Assembly (NCBI GenBank): GCA_963725415.1
Contig: CAVRZY010000299.1
Span: 1 to 34,363, forward strand
DNA length: 34,363 nt
Source: CAVRZY01 sp963725415
Lineage (GTDB): Bacteria; Acidobacteriota; Terriglobia; Bryobacterales; Bryobacteraceae
Reading direction: 5' to 3'
The position numbers and the translations under genes were made by a program. Within the stretch, counting starts at the first letter, position 1, and the number at the start of each line of letters is the position of its first letter. Under the pieces are notes generated by a model. That model was not told the DNA's origin. It saw nothing but the letters and a program-made list of their open reading frames with translations, and ran no database searches. Shown here one piece after another: positions 8,134-16,248 of this stretch.

Positions 8134-9470
8134 TTGCGCCTGAAACTCATTCTACCGATGACGATCAGCAGGGCACATCCCCCGACCAGCTTGGTCTCGA
8201 AAAGCCAGAGGGAACCGGCGTCGGCTGGCGGCACCAGAGAGAAAGCGATGGCGACGATGGTTACCAGCAGGCCCGGCAGGGCGCTGGCGCGCAGGCCGTG
8301 CTTGAACGCGCTCAGGAACAGGTAGAGGAAGGGGATGAAGTAGGTGATCACGGTCATATCGACCAGAATCTGGTAACCGATCCGCACGCTTGCGCCCAAC
8401 TGCGCCACTATCAAGAACACCGTGCCGGCCACGCCCTGCGTCAGGATGGCCACGTGGGGGGTCTGCCAGCGGGGGTGGAGCTTGCCGAAAGCCGGCGGCA
8501 GATAGCGGTCCAGCCCGATGACAAATGGCACGCGCGCGCTTCCCGCCAGCCAGGCGCCCAACTGGCCCGTGACCCCCAGCGTGATCAGCACCGCCAGCAA
8601 GGGACCCAGCCAGCTTAAGCCCAGCCGGTCTGCGGCCACCGCGCCGGCCTGCGCCAGGCCGGTGCGGATGTTGACAGTTTGCGGCGCCAGCACCGCCAGA
8701 ATGGCCAGGGTTCCCACTACGTAGAAGCCCGCTATTGCCAGCCCGCTAATCCAGGCCGCGCGCGGAACGGTGCGTCGCGGGTCGCGGATCTCGCCACCCA
8801 TCACCGCGCCCAGTTCCAGCCCTCCAAAGGCGAAGGCAAGCTGGGGCCAGAAATTGAGCCTGGCCCAATTCCATTCCGGGAGCGGGCGGAAAGGGGTTGC
8901 CGAACCGTGCCGTGCCCAGACCGCAATGCCCGTGACCACCAGCAACGCCCCGGCCACGTAGGTCGCCAGGCCACCTACGTTCTCCGTCCACTTGCCGATC
9001 TTCAGACCAATCAGATTCGTCAGCAGAGCCACCCACAACACGACCAAGGAGGCAGACACCACGAAGAGGCCGTTCTCCGCCAGGCCGGCATACTCCCGGC
9101 CGAAAGCGTACACCGCTATCCCGATGCCCGCCGAGAGCAGGTTGGGAATGTAGAACAGGTTACTCAACCAATAGCACCAGCCGCACAGAAACCCGTGCCA
9201 GTCGCCGAAGCTGCGCTTGGTCCAGATATAGATGCCGCCTTGCTCGGGAAACTTGGCCCCCAGCCGCGAGACGGCCAGCGCGGAGGGTAGAAAAAAGAAG
9301 AGGGCGGCCAGAATCCAGAGGCTGATGGAACCCGCGCCGGTGTGGGCGGCCGCGGCCAGCCAGCGGATGCCGACCACGGCGGCGATGTTGAACAGAACCA
9401 GGTCTCGCAGGCCGAGTTCCAGCCGCAGCGCCGGATGAGACGCCGGCGATGCCTCTTTCAGACGTCCCAC
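8130..9470 (-). CDS. APC-superfamily amino acid/polyamine permease
   Basis: Inner-membrane secondary transporter of the amino acid-polyamine-organocation superfamily. The frame is open much further upstream, but that extension is a shadow of the oxidoreductase gene. The best start is the GTG at 9470, giving 446 residues beginning MGRLKEASPAS, 13 bases inside the upstream stop. About twelve hydrophobic helices are visible. Helix 1 carries RDLVLFNIAAVVGIRWL, and a later conserved stretch reads AFAFGGLELGAVMGGEIRDPRR, the family's conserved FxGxE region. GIRW in helix 1 departs slightly from the usual glycine-rich binding loop. The substrate cannot be inferred. Confidence 0.88.
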   Translation of the reverse strand: MGRLKEASPASHPALRLELGLRDLVLFNIAAVVGIRWLAAAAHTGAGSISLWILAALFFFLPSALAVSRLGAKFPEQGGIYIWTKRSFGDWHGFLCGWCYWLSNLFYIPNLLSAGIGIAVYAFGREYAGLAENGLFVVSASLVVLWVALLTNLIGLKIGKWTENVGGLATYVAGALLVVTGIAVWARHGSATPFRPLPEWNWARLNFWPQLAFAFGGLELGAVMGGEIRDPRRTVPRAAWISGLAIAGFYVVGTLAILAVLAPQTVNIRTGLAQAGAVAADRLGLSWLGPLLAVLITLGVTGQLGAWLAGSARVPFVIGLDRYLPPAFGKLHPRWQTPHVAILTQGVAGTVFLIVAQLGASVRIGYQILVDMTVITYFIPFLYLFLSAFKHGLRASALPGLLVTIVAIAFSLVPPADAGSLWLFETKLVGGCALLIVIGRMSFRRK

Positions 9471-10660
9471 TTCCGGTCCCACAGGATGCGGGCGCGGTTC
9501 TTCCAGGCCAGGTTGCCCATGTGGCAGGCCATAGCGGAGTAGTGCCCGGTGACCTCGTTGGAGACGTGCTTCTGGCGTGTGCGGATACACTCCAGCCAGA
9601 GCTTCAGGTGCGGGACGGCGGTGGCTGAAACTCCCGGCCCGCGCAGGGGCGGCGCCTTCGAGTTTTTGGGGTTCGGAACGTACTCGTATCCGGTCTCGGT
9701 CGAGTAGCGCAAAACGGTCAGCACTCCGCCGGTGCCGTGAAATTCCATTCCGGCCGTGGCCTGATACTTCTCGCGGCAGGTCAGGATCTCCCCCTCGAAG
9801 GTGACGTTGAGCTCCTGCGGATATTCCAGGATGAGGTTGATGACGTCGGGAGTATCGCGACCGTCCTTGAACTGGTAGATGCCGCCGCCGGCAACTACGG
9901 CCGAGGGCTTGTCGAGGTTCAGATACCAATGCACGGTGTCGATGACGTGGATGAAGATGCCGGCCACCTGCCCGCCGCCGATGTCCATCCACTTAAAGGG
10001 GCTGAAATAGCGCTCGGGGTCCCAGGGAATCTTGGGCAGCCAGCCCAGCCAGCGATTCCAGTCCAGACCCTCCGGTTTCTTCTCCATGCCCGGCGGCGCT
10101 GTCTGCACGTAGCCGTTATTGGCGTCGTACCAGGTGCGGACCAGGCCGATCTTGCCGAGCAGCCCGGCGTCGATGATCTTCTGCTTGGCCTCGATGTAGT
10201 GAAGTCCGGTGCGCTGCTGCGTCCCCACGGCCACGATGCGGTTGGTTTCCCGCACGGCCTGGACGATGGCGGGGCCTTGCTCCGGTTTGCTGGTCATGGG
10301 CTTTTCGACGTAGACGTCTTTGCCGGCGCGGCAGGCGTCGATAGTGGCCTGGGCATGCCAGTGATCCGGGGTGGCGACGATGACTGCATCGATGTCCTTG
10401 TGGGCGAGCAATTCGCGGTAGTCCAGGTACTTCTTGACTGGGACTTCGGCAATCGCAGCGGCTTTGTCGCGCCGGACGTCGTAGACGTCACAGACCGCCA
10501 CCCATTCGATGCCCCCGACCTGGTTGAGGTCTCTCATCAGGCCCTGGCCGCGGCCGCCGGCTCCGATGATGCCAACGCGGATGCGGTCGTTGGCGCCGAG
10601 CACCCGGCTGGCCGAAGCAGCCGCGATCAAGAACTCCCTTCGAGATGTATGGATAGCCAT
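9458..10660 (-). CDS. Gfo/Idh/MocA-family oxidoreductase with Tat signal
   Basis: NAD(P)-dependent dehydrogenase, probably acting on sugars or cyclitols, 400 residues. The N-terminus SRREFLIAAASA is a twin-arginine export signal, as is common for acidobacterial and planctomycete members. The Rossmann loop VGIIGAGGRGQG follows at about 29-40, then the CEKP-type motif as YVEKPMTSKP. The C-terminal substrate domain carries GWLPKIPWDPERYF and DIGGGQVAGIFIHVIDTVHW, typical of the secreted subfamily. It is the first gene of the minus-strand run continuing into the permease, folC and plsC. Unlike the related gene at 24961-26368 it is intact. Confidence 0.92.
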   Translation of the reverse strand: MAIHTSRREFLIAAASASRVLGANDRIRVGIIGAGGRGQGLMRDLNQVGGIEWVAVCDVYDVRRDKAAAIAEVPVKKYLDYRELLAHKDIDAVIVATPDHWHAQATIDACRAGKDVYVEKPMTSKPEQGPAIVQAVRETNRIVAVGTQQRTGLHYIEAKQKIIDAGLLGKIGLVRTWYDANNGYVQTAPPGMEKKPEGLDWNRWLGWLPKIPWDPERYFSPFKWMDIGGGQVAGIFIHVIDTVHWYLNLDKPSAVVAGGGIYQFKDGRDTPDVINLILEYPQELNVTFEGEILTCREKYQATAGMEFHGTGGVLTVLRYSTETGYEYVPNPKNSKAPPLRGPGVSATAVPHLKLWLECIRTRQKHVSNEVTGHYSAMACHMGNLAWKNRARILWDRKWDV

Positions 10661-10744
10661 TGGATTCGCTCCTGGAAACGTTGGTTGCCAGCGCTGATTA
10701 TATACTGGATTCGCTGCGGGTGGCCGGGCAACAGGAGGTGCAAT

Positions 10745-10893
10745 CTTGCCCTCCCCAGTTTCGTTGAGCGGGCTGATCCGGGAAGGGTAATTCGGGTACA
10801 GGCCACGAATTTCGCGACAGCGGCGAAATTCGCGCCAGTCCCCGAATTACGCGGAGTGCGTGGTGGCGCGGTGTGAAACTGGGGGTGGGCAAG
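10745..10893. repeat. Dispersed MITE-like repeat, copy 2 with terminal inverted repeats
   Basis: A 149-base element. Its ends are inverted repeats: cttgccctccccagtttc (10745-10762) and gaaactgggggtgggcaag (10875-10893, reverse complement cttgcccacccccagtttc). They differ only in a one- to two-base patch. Inside is the same nested dyad as copy 1: gtaattcggg with cccgaattac as outer arms, cgaatttcgc with gcgaaattcg as inner arms. No transposase and no clear target duplication are visible. It occupies the divergent interval between the oxidoreductase start and the 3' end of the small secreted protein gene. Confidence 0.88.
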
Positions 10894-10952
10894 CAAGAGC
10901 TGAGTACCAGCAACACCGGTTTTTTCAGGAGACAGAACAGATTGGGGAAAGC

Positions 10953-11348
10953 TCACTCGACGGGATAGGGGCCTGGTTTGTCCACCATCAGCTCGCGGGT
11001 CGAGCTGTCCACGGCCTCAATCTGAAACTCCACGGCCCGCACCGGATCTTTCATGGCCCAGTGGAACTCGGATTCCTGGTTGGGCTCCAGCAATTCCTCT
11101 TCGATGGCGCCCTTCTTGGTGGTGACGGTCTGTCCTCCGGGCGCTTTCATACTGAATAGCAAGGTGAGGCCGCGAATCGGCTTCAGCCCGCAATTCCGGA
11201 CGCGCCCGTCGATGGTCACCACGCCCTCCGAGCGGCGGGCCATCACCTCGACGACTTGCACATCCGGGGGTTTGGGCGACTTGCGTTTCTGTGCAAGTAG
11301 GCACAACAATGATGCAAGCGCCACCAGAAGCAGAAATGCGCGCTTCAT
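10953..11348 (-). CDS. Small secreted protein of unknown function
   Basis: A 131-residue protein starting at the ATG at 11348; a TTG two codons earlier is less likely. It opens with a signal peptide (MKRAFLLLVALASLLCLLAQ), followed by a basic linker KRKSPKPP and a single domain of about 105 residues. Alternating beta-strand pattern with VVTIDGRVRNCGLKPIRGL resembles FxLYD-like or NEAT-like immunoglobulin-type accessory domains, in which a conserved RNxGxxPI segment occurs. I do not recognise a specific family. It is transcribed divergently from the asparaginase-family gene at 11378, only 29 bases away, so promoters must be short or overlapping. Confidence 0.72.
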   Translation of the reverse strand: MKRAFLLLVALASLLCLLAQKRKSPKPPDVQVVEVMARRSEGVVTIDGRVRNCGLKPIRGLTLLFSMKAPGGQTVTTKKGAIEEELLEPNQESEFHWAMKDPVRAVEFQIEAVDSSTRELMVDKPGPYPVE

Positions 11349-11377
11349 GAGCAAATAGTTTAACAGGGAGAAGGAGA

Positions 11378-12487
11378 ATGATGAACAGGCGGGAATGGCT
11401 GTTGGGGTCGGCGCTGCTGCCGGCCGGAGGGGCGGCGATGGCTCTGGCGGGAACCCCGAAGAACATCGTCATCGCCAGTGCGAATGGGTTGCGGGCCTGC
11501 ACCCGGGCGATGGAGGTTCTGAACGCCGGGCGGGATACCCTGGACGCGGTGATCGAAGGCGTCAACATCAACGAGGAGGATCCCGAAGACAGCTCGGTGG
11601 GCTATGGCGGCCTGCCGAACGAAGAAGGCGTGGTCGAACTGGACGCCAGCGTCATGCATGGTCCAACCCGACGCTGCGGCTCGGTGGCGGCGCTGCACAA
11701 CATCAAGACGCCGTCCAAAGTCGCTCGGCTGGTCATGGAACAGACCGATCACATCATGCTGGTCGGGGAAGGCGCCCTGCGGTACGCGAAAGCGATGGGG
11801 TTTCGCGAGGAGGACCTGCTGACGGAGAAATCGCGCCTGGCCTGGCTGCTGTGGAAGCAGTCCTTGCGCGACCGCAGCGGGCACAACAACTGGGGCGAGG
11901 GGCTGGCTGCTCCACCCAAGAAACCGTCCGCCAGACTGCGCGAACAGTTCCCCCAAGCCGACGAGGCGATGCTGGCCTGGGCCTGGGAGGTGGCGGTGAA
12001 CCCGCCGGCTGGCACCATTAACTGCCTGGCCCTGAACCAGAAGGGTGAGATGTCCGGGGTGACCACCACCAGCGGCCTGGCCTGGAAGATTCCGGGGCGC
12101 ACCGGCGATTCTCCTATCCTGGGCGCGGGCTTGTGGGTGGACCAGGACGTCGGCGCTGCCGGCTCGACCGGCCGCGGGGAAGAGAACATCCGCGTGGCGG
12201 GAGCGCACACCATCGTCGAAAACATGCGGCGGGGGATGTCGCCGACGGAGGCTTGTCTCGATGCACAGAAGCGCGTGGCCCGCAATTTCAACCAGGACAT
12301 GGAGCGGCTGGCCAAGTTCGATCTCAACTTCTACGCGCTGCGCAAAGATGGCGAGTACGCGGGGGCCTCGCTGTGGAGCGGCATGACGCGCCAGGGCAAG
12401 ATCATGCGTCGCCAGTTCGCCATCAATGACGGCACCCAGAGCCGGCTGGAGCCGTGCGCCTACCTGTTCGAGCGGAAGCAGCAATAA
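11378..12487 (+). CDS. N4-(beta-N-acetylglucosaminyl)-L-asparaginase family protein (Ntn hydrolase), Tat-targeted
   Basis: Glycosylasparaginase-type hydrolase that cleaves the GlcNAc-asparagine bond or isoaspartyl/asparagine-like amides; 369 residues. The N-terminus NRREWLLGSALLPAGGAAMA is a twin-arginine signal. Early family motifs are LNAGRDTLDAVIEGVNINE and GYGGLPNEEGVVELDASVM. These proenzymes self-cleave before a threonine; the matching residue is Thr213 in PAGTINCLAL. The residue before it is Gly rather than the Asp-Thr or Gly-Thr context being uniform, which is acceptable for the family. The substrate-loop GRTGDSPILGAGLWVDQDVGA is preserved. An RBS (GGGAGAAGGAG) precedes the ATG. Confidence 0.92.
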   Translation: MMNRREWLLGSALLPAGGAAMALAGTPKNIVIASANGLRACTRAMEVLNAGRDTLDAVIEGVNINEEDPEDSSVGYGGLPNEEGVVELDASVMHGPTRRCGSVAALHNIKTPSKVARLVMEQTDHIMLVGEGALRYAKAMGFREEDLLTEKSRLAWLLWKQSLRDRSGHNNWGEGLAAPPKKPSARLREQFPQADEAMLAWAWEVAVNPPAGTINCLALNQKGEMSGVTTTSGLAWKIPGRTGDSPILGAGLWVDQDVGAAGSTGRGEENIRVAGAHTIVENMRRGMSPTEACLDAQKRVARNFNQDMERLAKFDLNFYALRKDGEYAGASLWSGMTRQGKIMRRQFAINDGTQSRLEPCAYLFERKQQ

Positions 12488-12593
12488 AACAATTTCGGCT
12501 TCCGCTGTTGTATTCGCGCTAGAATCGCAGCAGACGGTCGCAGCGTGCGCAGGTTGTCAATGTGCCTCCTGATGGGCGGGAAGGTGAAAGCAG

Positions 12594-12740
12594 GTGAAAC
12601 CCCGAGCCAAACCTGGATTCGATGAGATCGGGTGCTGGTCCGAGATTAAGCTCGAGATCCTAAAGCAGTACGCCCAGGCGTATTCGACCATCTTCAGTTT
12701 ATGCTATTCTGGCCGGGAAGGCCAAGAAAGAAAGCATTAG
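12594..12740 (+). pseudogene. Truncated three-Cys-motif partner (TcmP) N-terminal remnant
   Basis: A 48-codon frame starting at GTG 12594. Its residues 8-31 contain GFDEIGCWSEIKLEILK and then YAQAYSTIF, closely resembling the remembered start of TcmP proteins (FDEIGYWSEVKL...EYAxAYSxIL). TcmP is found with a three-Cys-motif protein and is sometimes associated with mobile or conflict loci. The match ends abruptly at about 12700 and the frame stops at 12740, only 33 bases before the OmpA-family start; the remaining several hundred codons are absent. It is therefore a decayed fragment. A database search would be decisive. Confidence 0.62.
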
Positions 12741-12772
12741 TTCATTTCTGGCAGACTTTCAGGAGGATTGCA

Positions 12773-13624
12773 ATGAGCCGAGCTTCCGCTGTTGGGCTAC
12801 TGTGCGCGCTCACAATCGTCTCTCTTGCTTTTGGCCAGAGCGACAGGCCCGGGTCGAAGGACTACCCGGGGATTACCCGCATGCCAGGGTATTATATCGA
12901 CGTATACAACGACGTCCAGTTCGACTCCGCGACCTTCCAGGTCACGAAGGACGGTAAGAAGTCGGACCAACAGATCGAAGGGCACATCATTAAAATCCAC
13001 TACTACATCAAGGAAAACGTCCCCGCAACGAGCATGCTCCAGGTGATCCGCAATTATCAGAATGCCGCTCGTTCCGCCGGCGGCCAAGTGCTGGACGACT
13101 CGAAGGGCGGCAATTGGTACAACACCACACTCCGTCTCGCTAAGGGCGGCAAGGAGGTTTGGGTCCTGGTTGAAGCCCGCGACGACAACCACTCTCTTAC
13201 CATCGCGGAGCGTCAAGCGATGCAGCAGGAGGTGGTGATGGATGCCGCGGGCATGGCCAGTGGACTCAGTACGAGTGGCAGCGTTTCTCTCTATGGCATC
13301 TACTTTGATACTGCCAAGTCGGAACTGAAACCGGAGTCCGAGCCGACCCTGTCCGAAATCGCCAAGCTGCTCAAGGAGAACGCCACGCTGAAAGTTGCCA
13401 TCGTAGGGCATACCGACATGGTGGGCGAGCCAGCAGCCAACCTAAAACTGTCGCAAGCTCGCGCCCAGTCGGTAATGAATGCGTTGGTCACCAAGTACGG
13501 GATTGCCGGCTCACGATTGACCCCATTCGGTAATGGCCCCTACGCACCGGTAGCATCGAACAAGACGGAAGAGGGTCGCGCGAAGAACCGCCGCGTCGAA
13601 CTGGTGGAATTCGCCACTCGGTGA
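12773..13624 (+). CDS. OmpA-family outer membrane protein
   Basis: A 283-residue secreted protein. The ATG at 12773 is preferred over earlier in-frame starts because an AGGAGG lies at 12761-12766. A signal peptide ends near AFGQ (residues 17-20). Residues 21-165 form an unassigned beta-rich domain with YYIDVYNDVQFDSATF and YNTTLRLAKGGKEVWVLVEA, similar in pattern to DUF4892-like domains. Residues 175-283 are a C-terminal OmpA peptidoglycan-binding domain with YGIYFDTAKSELKPES, VGHTDMVG, LSQARAQSV and a final NRRVEL. It probably anchors the outer membrane to peptidoglycan. It appears to be a single-gene unit. Confidence 0.92.
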   Translation: MSRASAVGLLCALTIVSLAFGQSDRPGSKDYPGITRMPGYYIDVYNDVQFDSATFQVTKDGKKSDQQIEGHIIKIHYYIKENVPATSMLQVIRNYQNAARSAGGQVLDDSKGGNWYNTTLRLAKGGKEVWVLVEARDDNHSLTIAERQAMQQEVVMDAAGMASGLSTSGSVSLYGIYFDTAKSELKPESEPTLSEIAKLLKENATLKVAIVGHTDMVGEPAANLKLSQARAQSVMNALVTKYGIAGSRLTPFGNGPYAPVASNKTEEGRAKNRRVELVEFATR

Positions 13625-13709
13625 ACGGCAGGATTGGCGTATCCGTCCGGCAAACCCATCTTCCACGTTTTCAGATCACGAGTCATGCTGGGTGGAGTAG
13701 GATTGTCTT

Positions 13710-13931
13710 GTGCGTGTCAAGACTTCTATCAGACTCCCAGCAGAGCTGCTGAAGAGCATCGACCGGGCGGACTCCAACCGTTCTGCTTTCATCGAGCGAG
13801 CTTCTCGCGCCTACCTGGCACGGCTCGATAAGGCCCCGCGGGAAGCGAAGGATGCCGAGATCATCAATCGCAACGCTGCGCGGTTGAACGAAGAAGCAAT
13901 GGATGTGCTTGAATATCAGGGGCTGCTGTGA
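13710..13931 (+). CDS. Ribbon-helix-helix antitoxin (MazE/CopG-like)
   Basis: A 73-residue protein from a GTG at 13710. The N-terminus MRVKTSIRLPAELLKSIDRA is a ribbon-helix-helix DNA-binding strand and helix, followed by SNRSAFIERASRAYLARL, the second helix. The C-terminal tail of about 30 residues would wrap the toxin. Its stop overlaps the start of a MazF/PemK-type frame as GTGA, the classic antitoxin-toxin arrangement. Because the toxin is truncated, the antitoxin may be an orphan remnant or still a repressor. It likely autoregulates the operon. Confidence 0.82.
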   Translation: MRVKTSIRLPAELLKSIDRADSNRSAFIERASRAYLARLDKAPREAKDAEIINRNAARLNEEAMDVLEYQGLL

Positions 13932-14131
13932 GACGCGGCGAGCTTTACCTGGCAACGAAGTCTGGTTCCCAAGACCTCAAGCGTCAGCGCGTGTTCGTTA
14001 TCGTGAGCCGCCAGGCGCTGATTGACACGCGGTTCTCGTCCCTCATCTGCGCGCCTCTGTACTCACAGCCCTGGAAGTGGATGAGTGTGTCTGGATCCCG
14101 TGATATGCTCAAAGGAGCGAGACCACTCTGA
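13928..14131 (+). pseudogene. Truncated MazF/PemK-type toxin
   Basis: A 67-codon frame starting at GTG 13928, overlapping the antitoxin stop by four bases. The first 45 residues (RRGELYLATK, then RQRVFVIVSRQALIDTRFSSLICAPLYS) match the N-terminal half of MazF/PemK mRNA interferases. After APLYS the sequence becomes unrelated and stops at 14131, where a full toxin would continue for another 60-70 residues. The C-terminal half of the RNase fold is therefore missing and I do not see it in another frame downstream. The toxin is almost certainly inactive. Confidence 0.78.
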
Positions 14132-14195
14132 TGAGACGCTAAGGCGCTTCCCAGTCATTTGACGCATCGCGGCCGCGGTGGCGGCTGGAGGGAAG

Positions 14196-15793
14196 ATGTC
14201 CTTACTGGCGGTCCACAATCTGTGTTTCTCCTGGCCGGGGGTCTCGTTGTTCGCCGGCGTTTGCTTCGAGGTCAATCCGGGTGACCGGATTGCCCTGGTC
14301 GGGTCGAACGGCTCCGGCAAGACCACGCTGCTGCGCCTCATGGCAGGGGAGCTGGCGCCCGAGGAGGGCCTCATCACGGCCCGGCGCAACCTGCGCATCG
14401 CCCATCTGGCGCAGACGGCTCCGCCCGGCGGCACAACGCTCTTCGACAGCGTCTTCGCGCAGGACGTGCGCCTGGCTGCGCTGCGTGACCTGCTGCGCGA
14501 GCTAGAGGCCAGGCTTGCCGATGCCTGCGCGGCCGAGTACGCCGAACTCCTCTGCCGCTACGAGGAGGAAGGCGGTTATCGATTCGAGGCCGAGGTGGCG
14601 CGCGTGCTGGGCGCGCTGGGCTTCGCCGCATCCGAATTCGCAGCGCCGCTCGAGGGCCTCTCCGGAGGCGAGCGCGTGCGCGCCGCCCTGGCGCGCTGCC
14701 TGCTCTCGGGCGCCGATCTGCTTCTGCTGGACGAGCCCACCAACCATTTGGACATCGCTTGCCGCGAGTGGCTGGAGGAGTACCTGGCGGGAGGGGATTG
14801 CGCCTGCGTGGTGGTTTCGCATGACCGCGTCTTCCTTGATCGCGTGGCCACCCGCACGCTTTACCTCGAGCGGGGCCGGCTCACCGCCTACGCCGGCAAT
14901 TATGAGTTCTTTCGGCGCGAACGCGCGCTCCGCGAGCGTCAGGCCTGGGAGCAGTACGAGGTCGCCCAGCGCCGGATGACCGCCAGCGAACGTGCAGCCG
15001 AGCGTCGCATGCGACTCTCCGCGCGGGTCGCCGCCGCTCCCGAAGGCATTCGGGAAGGCAGGGACTACTACGGCCGCAAGGCCGCGAAAGTGGCACGCAC
15101 GGCGCGGATCCTGCGCGAGCGCCGGCGGCTTGGGGAAGAGGTGGAGAAACCCTGGCAAGAGCAGCCAATCCCGGTGCTGGAATTCGCGAACGTGCCGCGC
15201 TGTCCGGACGTAGTGCTCCGCGCCGCCGGGCTGGCCAAAACTTTCGGACCGGCGCCTCTGTTCGAGGCCCTCTCGTTCCATGTCCGCCGCGGCGAGGGGT
15301 GGGCCATTGTCGGGCCCAACGGCAGTGGGAAGACCACCTTGCTGCGCATTCTGGCCGGCCTCAGCCAACCCGATCGGGGCGAACTTCACTTCGGCTCGCG
15401 CGTCAGGCCGGGCTACTACGCGCAGGAGTGCGAGCATCTGGACGGCGCGCTGTCGGCGCTCCAGGTTTGCGCCGCGGTGGCCAGCGAGACAGTCGCCCGG
15501 ACCCTGCTCGGCTGCCTCAAGCTGCCCGCCGCTCAGATCACCCGGCCCCTGGCGACCCTCAGCGCCGGCGAGCGTGCCAAGGCCGCTCTGGCCCTGCTGC
15601 TGCTGTCTGAGGTCAACCTGCTGCTGCTGGACGAGCGCCCACCAACCACCTGGAGATCGAAGCTGTGGAGGCGCTCGCAGGCGCCCTAGGCCAGTTCCCC
15701 GGCGCGATCGTCTTCGCCTCGCACGACCGCTTCCTCATCGACTCGCTCGCCGACCACAGGATCAGCTTGGGCGTCCGCCACAAGGAACGGTAG
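14196..15793 (+). CDS. ABC-F family ATP-binding protein (frameshifted near the second Walker B)
   Basis: Cytoplasmic tandem ATPase of the ABC-F family, which act on ribosomes in translation quality control or antibiotic target protection. The ATG at 14196 has a GGAGGG upstream at 14187-14192. The first cassette has GSNGSGKTTLL, LSGGERVRAALA and LLLLDEPTNHLD; an arginine-rich interdomain linker follows; the second has GPNGSGKTTLL and LSAGERAKAALA. At 15634-15639 two extra bases turn the second DEPTNHLE into DERPPTTW, and that frame stops at 15689. Removing the two bases restores the Walker B, switch SHDRFLIDSLA and a stop at 15793, giving 531 residues. The last dozen residues (from HRISLG) look atypical, suggesting rearrangement at the 3' end. 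Confidence 0.88.
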
Positions 15794-16248
15794 ATGGCCT
15801 TGGGTTCCACACCCTGGCAGCGGTAGCGCCCGAGGCTGCCGGGGGTCACGGCCACATGGGAACTGGCATAGGGCCGGTAGGGTTTCGACAAGGGACCCAC
15901 GGTCACCGCTTTCTGATTGCGTAGGGGGCCCGGGAGCTTCTTTGAGGTGAGGTGCTGACAGGGCGGATTGGGCACCTTGGCGCTGGGCGCGGCCTTGTGC
16001 TCATAGGAAAGGAGCGGATCGCTCTGGTTGAGAGTTTTGGTGTAGGGATGGTTGCGGCCAAGGTTCACGAACGAGGTGATATCCACGTCGATCGGGTTCG
16101 GTGACTGGGGTGCCAAGGTGAGATAATGGCGGTCCCCGAATCCGCGGCAAAAAGGTGTTTGTCCTCGGGACCTTTCTGGAGTAGACTGGGATCGAAGTGG
16201 GTTTATTCCTGTGAGGGCGAAGCTCAAGCGCTTGCCTCTTTTCGGCAC
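15613..16248 (-). CDS. Unrecognised coding-like frame, probably a gene fragment
   Basis: An open minus-strand frame of up to 211 residues. The central part, about 15760-16130, has codon use typical of real genes (mostly G or C in third positions) and contains segments such as DVDITSFVNLGRNHPYTK, SDPLLSYEHKAAP and YRCQGVEPKAIYRSLWRTP. The ends look spurious: the first 40 or so residues cross the start region of the trypsin-like gene, and the last 40 are the antisense of the ABC-F 3' end. I do not recognise the family. The likely explanation is the C-terminal part of a foreign gene fused into the ABC-F terminus by an insertion or deletion event. Confidence 0.4.
   Translation of the reverse strand: MPKRGKRLSFALTGINPLRSQSTPERSRGQTPFCRGFGDRHYLTLAPQSPNPIDVDITSFVNLGRNHPYTKTLNQSDPLLSYEHKAAPSAKVPNPPCQHLTSKKLPGPLRNQKAVTVGPLSKPYRPYASSHVAVTPGSLGRYRCQGVEPKAIYRSLWRTPKLILWSASESMRKRSCEAKTIAPGNWPRAPASASTASISRWLVGARPAAAG

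Noticed and set aside
7204..8325. Long plus-strand frame opposite folC
   Set aside because: Shadow frame caused by high GC; folC on the minus strand has all family motifs.
9471..9992. Long upstream extension of the APC permease frame
   Set aside because: It is the shadow of the oxidoreductase gene in another frame; the extension is arginine/histidine-rich and has no membrane or family character.
10698..10916. Short minus-strand frame sharing ARISPLSRNSWPVPEL with a frame near 6000-6100
   Set aside because: Both are translations of the dispersed repeat, not proteins.
12498..12796. Direct repeat gcttccgctgttg near 12498 and 12784
   Set aside because: Only 13 bases, one copy inside the OmpA signal peptide; may be chance and has no further support.
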